Positions 12,901-13,023 of a DNA stretch of 13,023 nucleotides are shown piece after piece. The stretch is from Alphaproteobacteria bacterium. GTDB taxonomy: Bacteria; Pseudomonadota; Alphaproteobacteria; RF32; CAG-239. The notes beneath the pieces were generated by a model. The model saw only the letters and a list, made by a program, of their open reading frames with translations, had not been told where the DNA came from and searched no databases. The stretch's first letter is position 1, and the number at the start of each line of letters is the position of its first letter. The DNA is taken from the NCBI GenBank assembly GCA_017964705.1, contig JAGCRL010000177.1, positions 1 through 13,023 on the forward strand, in the 5' to 3' direction. The translations under genes were made by a program, and so were the position numbers.

Positions 12901-13023
12901 GCACTTGTTGCCTGTAAAGAAGAGAAAAAACAAACAGCACAAGCAACTGCTAAACCAATTGTTAAAATCGGAATAACCTTACCTTTAACAGGTGATATGG
13001 GAAGTATCGGACAGGTTATGAAA

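Overview
The window is AT-rich bacterial chromosome. The set of housekeeping genes (rluC, rarA, yebC-ruvC, adk, rplU-rpmA-obg) and the way Obg ends in WSP before its fused tail fit an uncultured, probably host-associated alphaproteobacterium; this placement is inference from protein style, not from a search. Three of the best promoters share TTGACT, a 16-bp spacer and a TA-rich -10 box.

Layout. 1-2328, minus strand: 5' part of an RluC-type pseudouridine synthase (cut by the window edge), a doubtful small ORF, and the clamp-loader-like AAA+ ATPase RarA. 2398-3047, minus: a terminator and an ankyrin-repeat protein. 3167-5375, plus: a one-domain, degenerate DEAD-box protein, then yebC and ruvC, which abut. 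5378-7133, minus: an adenylate kinase with a four-cysteine LID and a cysteine-containing lipoprotein of unknown function. 7162-7185 is a dyad between the divergent lipoprotein and secreted thermonuclease genes. 7200-9913, plus: the nuclease, the ribosomal pair rplU-rpmA, a strong terminator, and a single ORF joining the GTPase Obg to the ribosomal silencing factor RsfS. 9941-9972 is a bidirectional terminator facing a small Cys-containing protein on the minus strand. 10381-10491 is tRNA-Trp(CCA) with its terminator.

10492-10899 has no gene. Its first part (about 10510-10634) is a GC-richer, strongly folding block containing partial inverted and direct copies of the tRNA-Trp T-arm, and a 100-bp stretch bounded by TTGACC and GGTCAA. 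The rest is AT-rich with short direct repeats. 10900-13023, plus, begins a branched-chain-amino-acid-type ABC transporter cluster: LivH-like permease, a periplasmic-binding lipoprotein, and the start of a second binding lipoprotein whose leader is almost identical in DNA to the first.

The genes serve mainly ribosome and RNA work (RluC, YebC, bL21, bL27, Obg-RsfS, tRNA-Trp), recombination and fork repair (RarA, RuvC), and uptake. No complete new multi-gene system is visible. The two items most worth pursuing are the Obg-RsfS fusion, which keeps an internal ribosome binding site and start codon, and the structured element beside tRNA-Trp.
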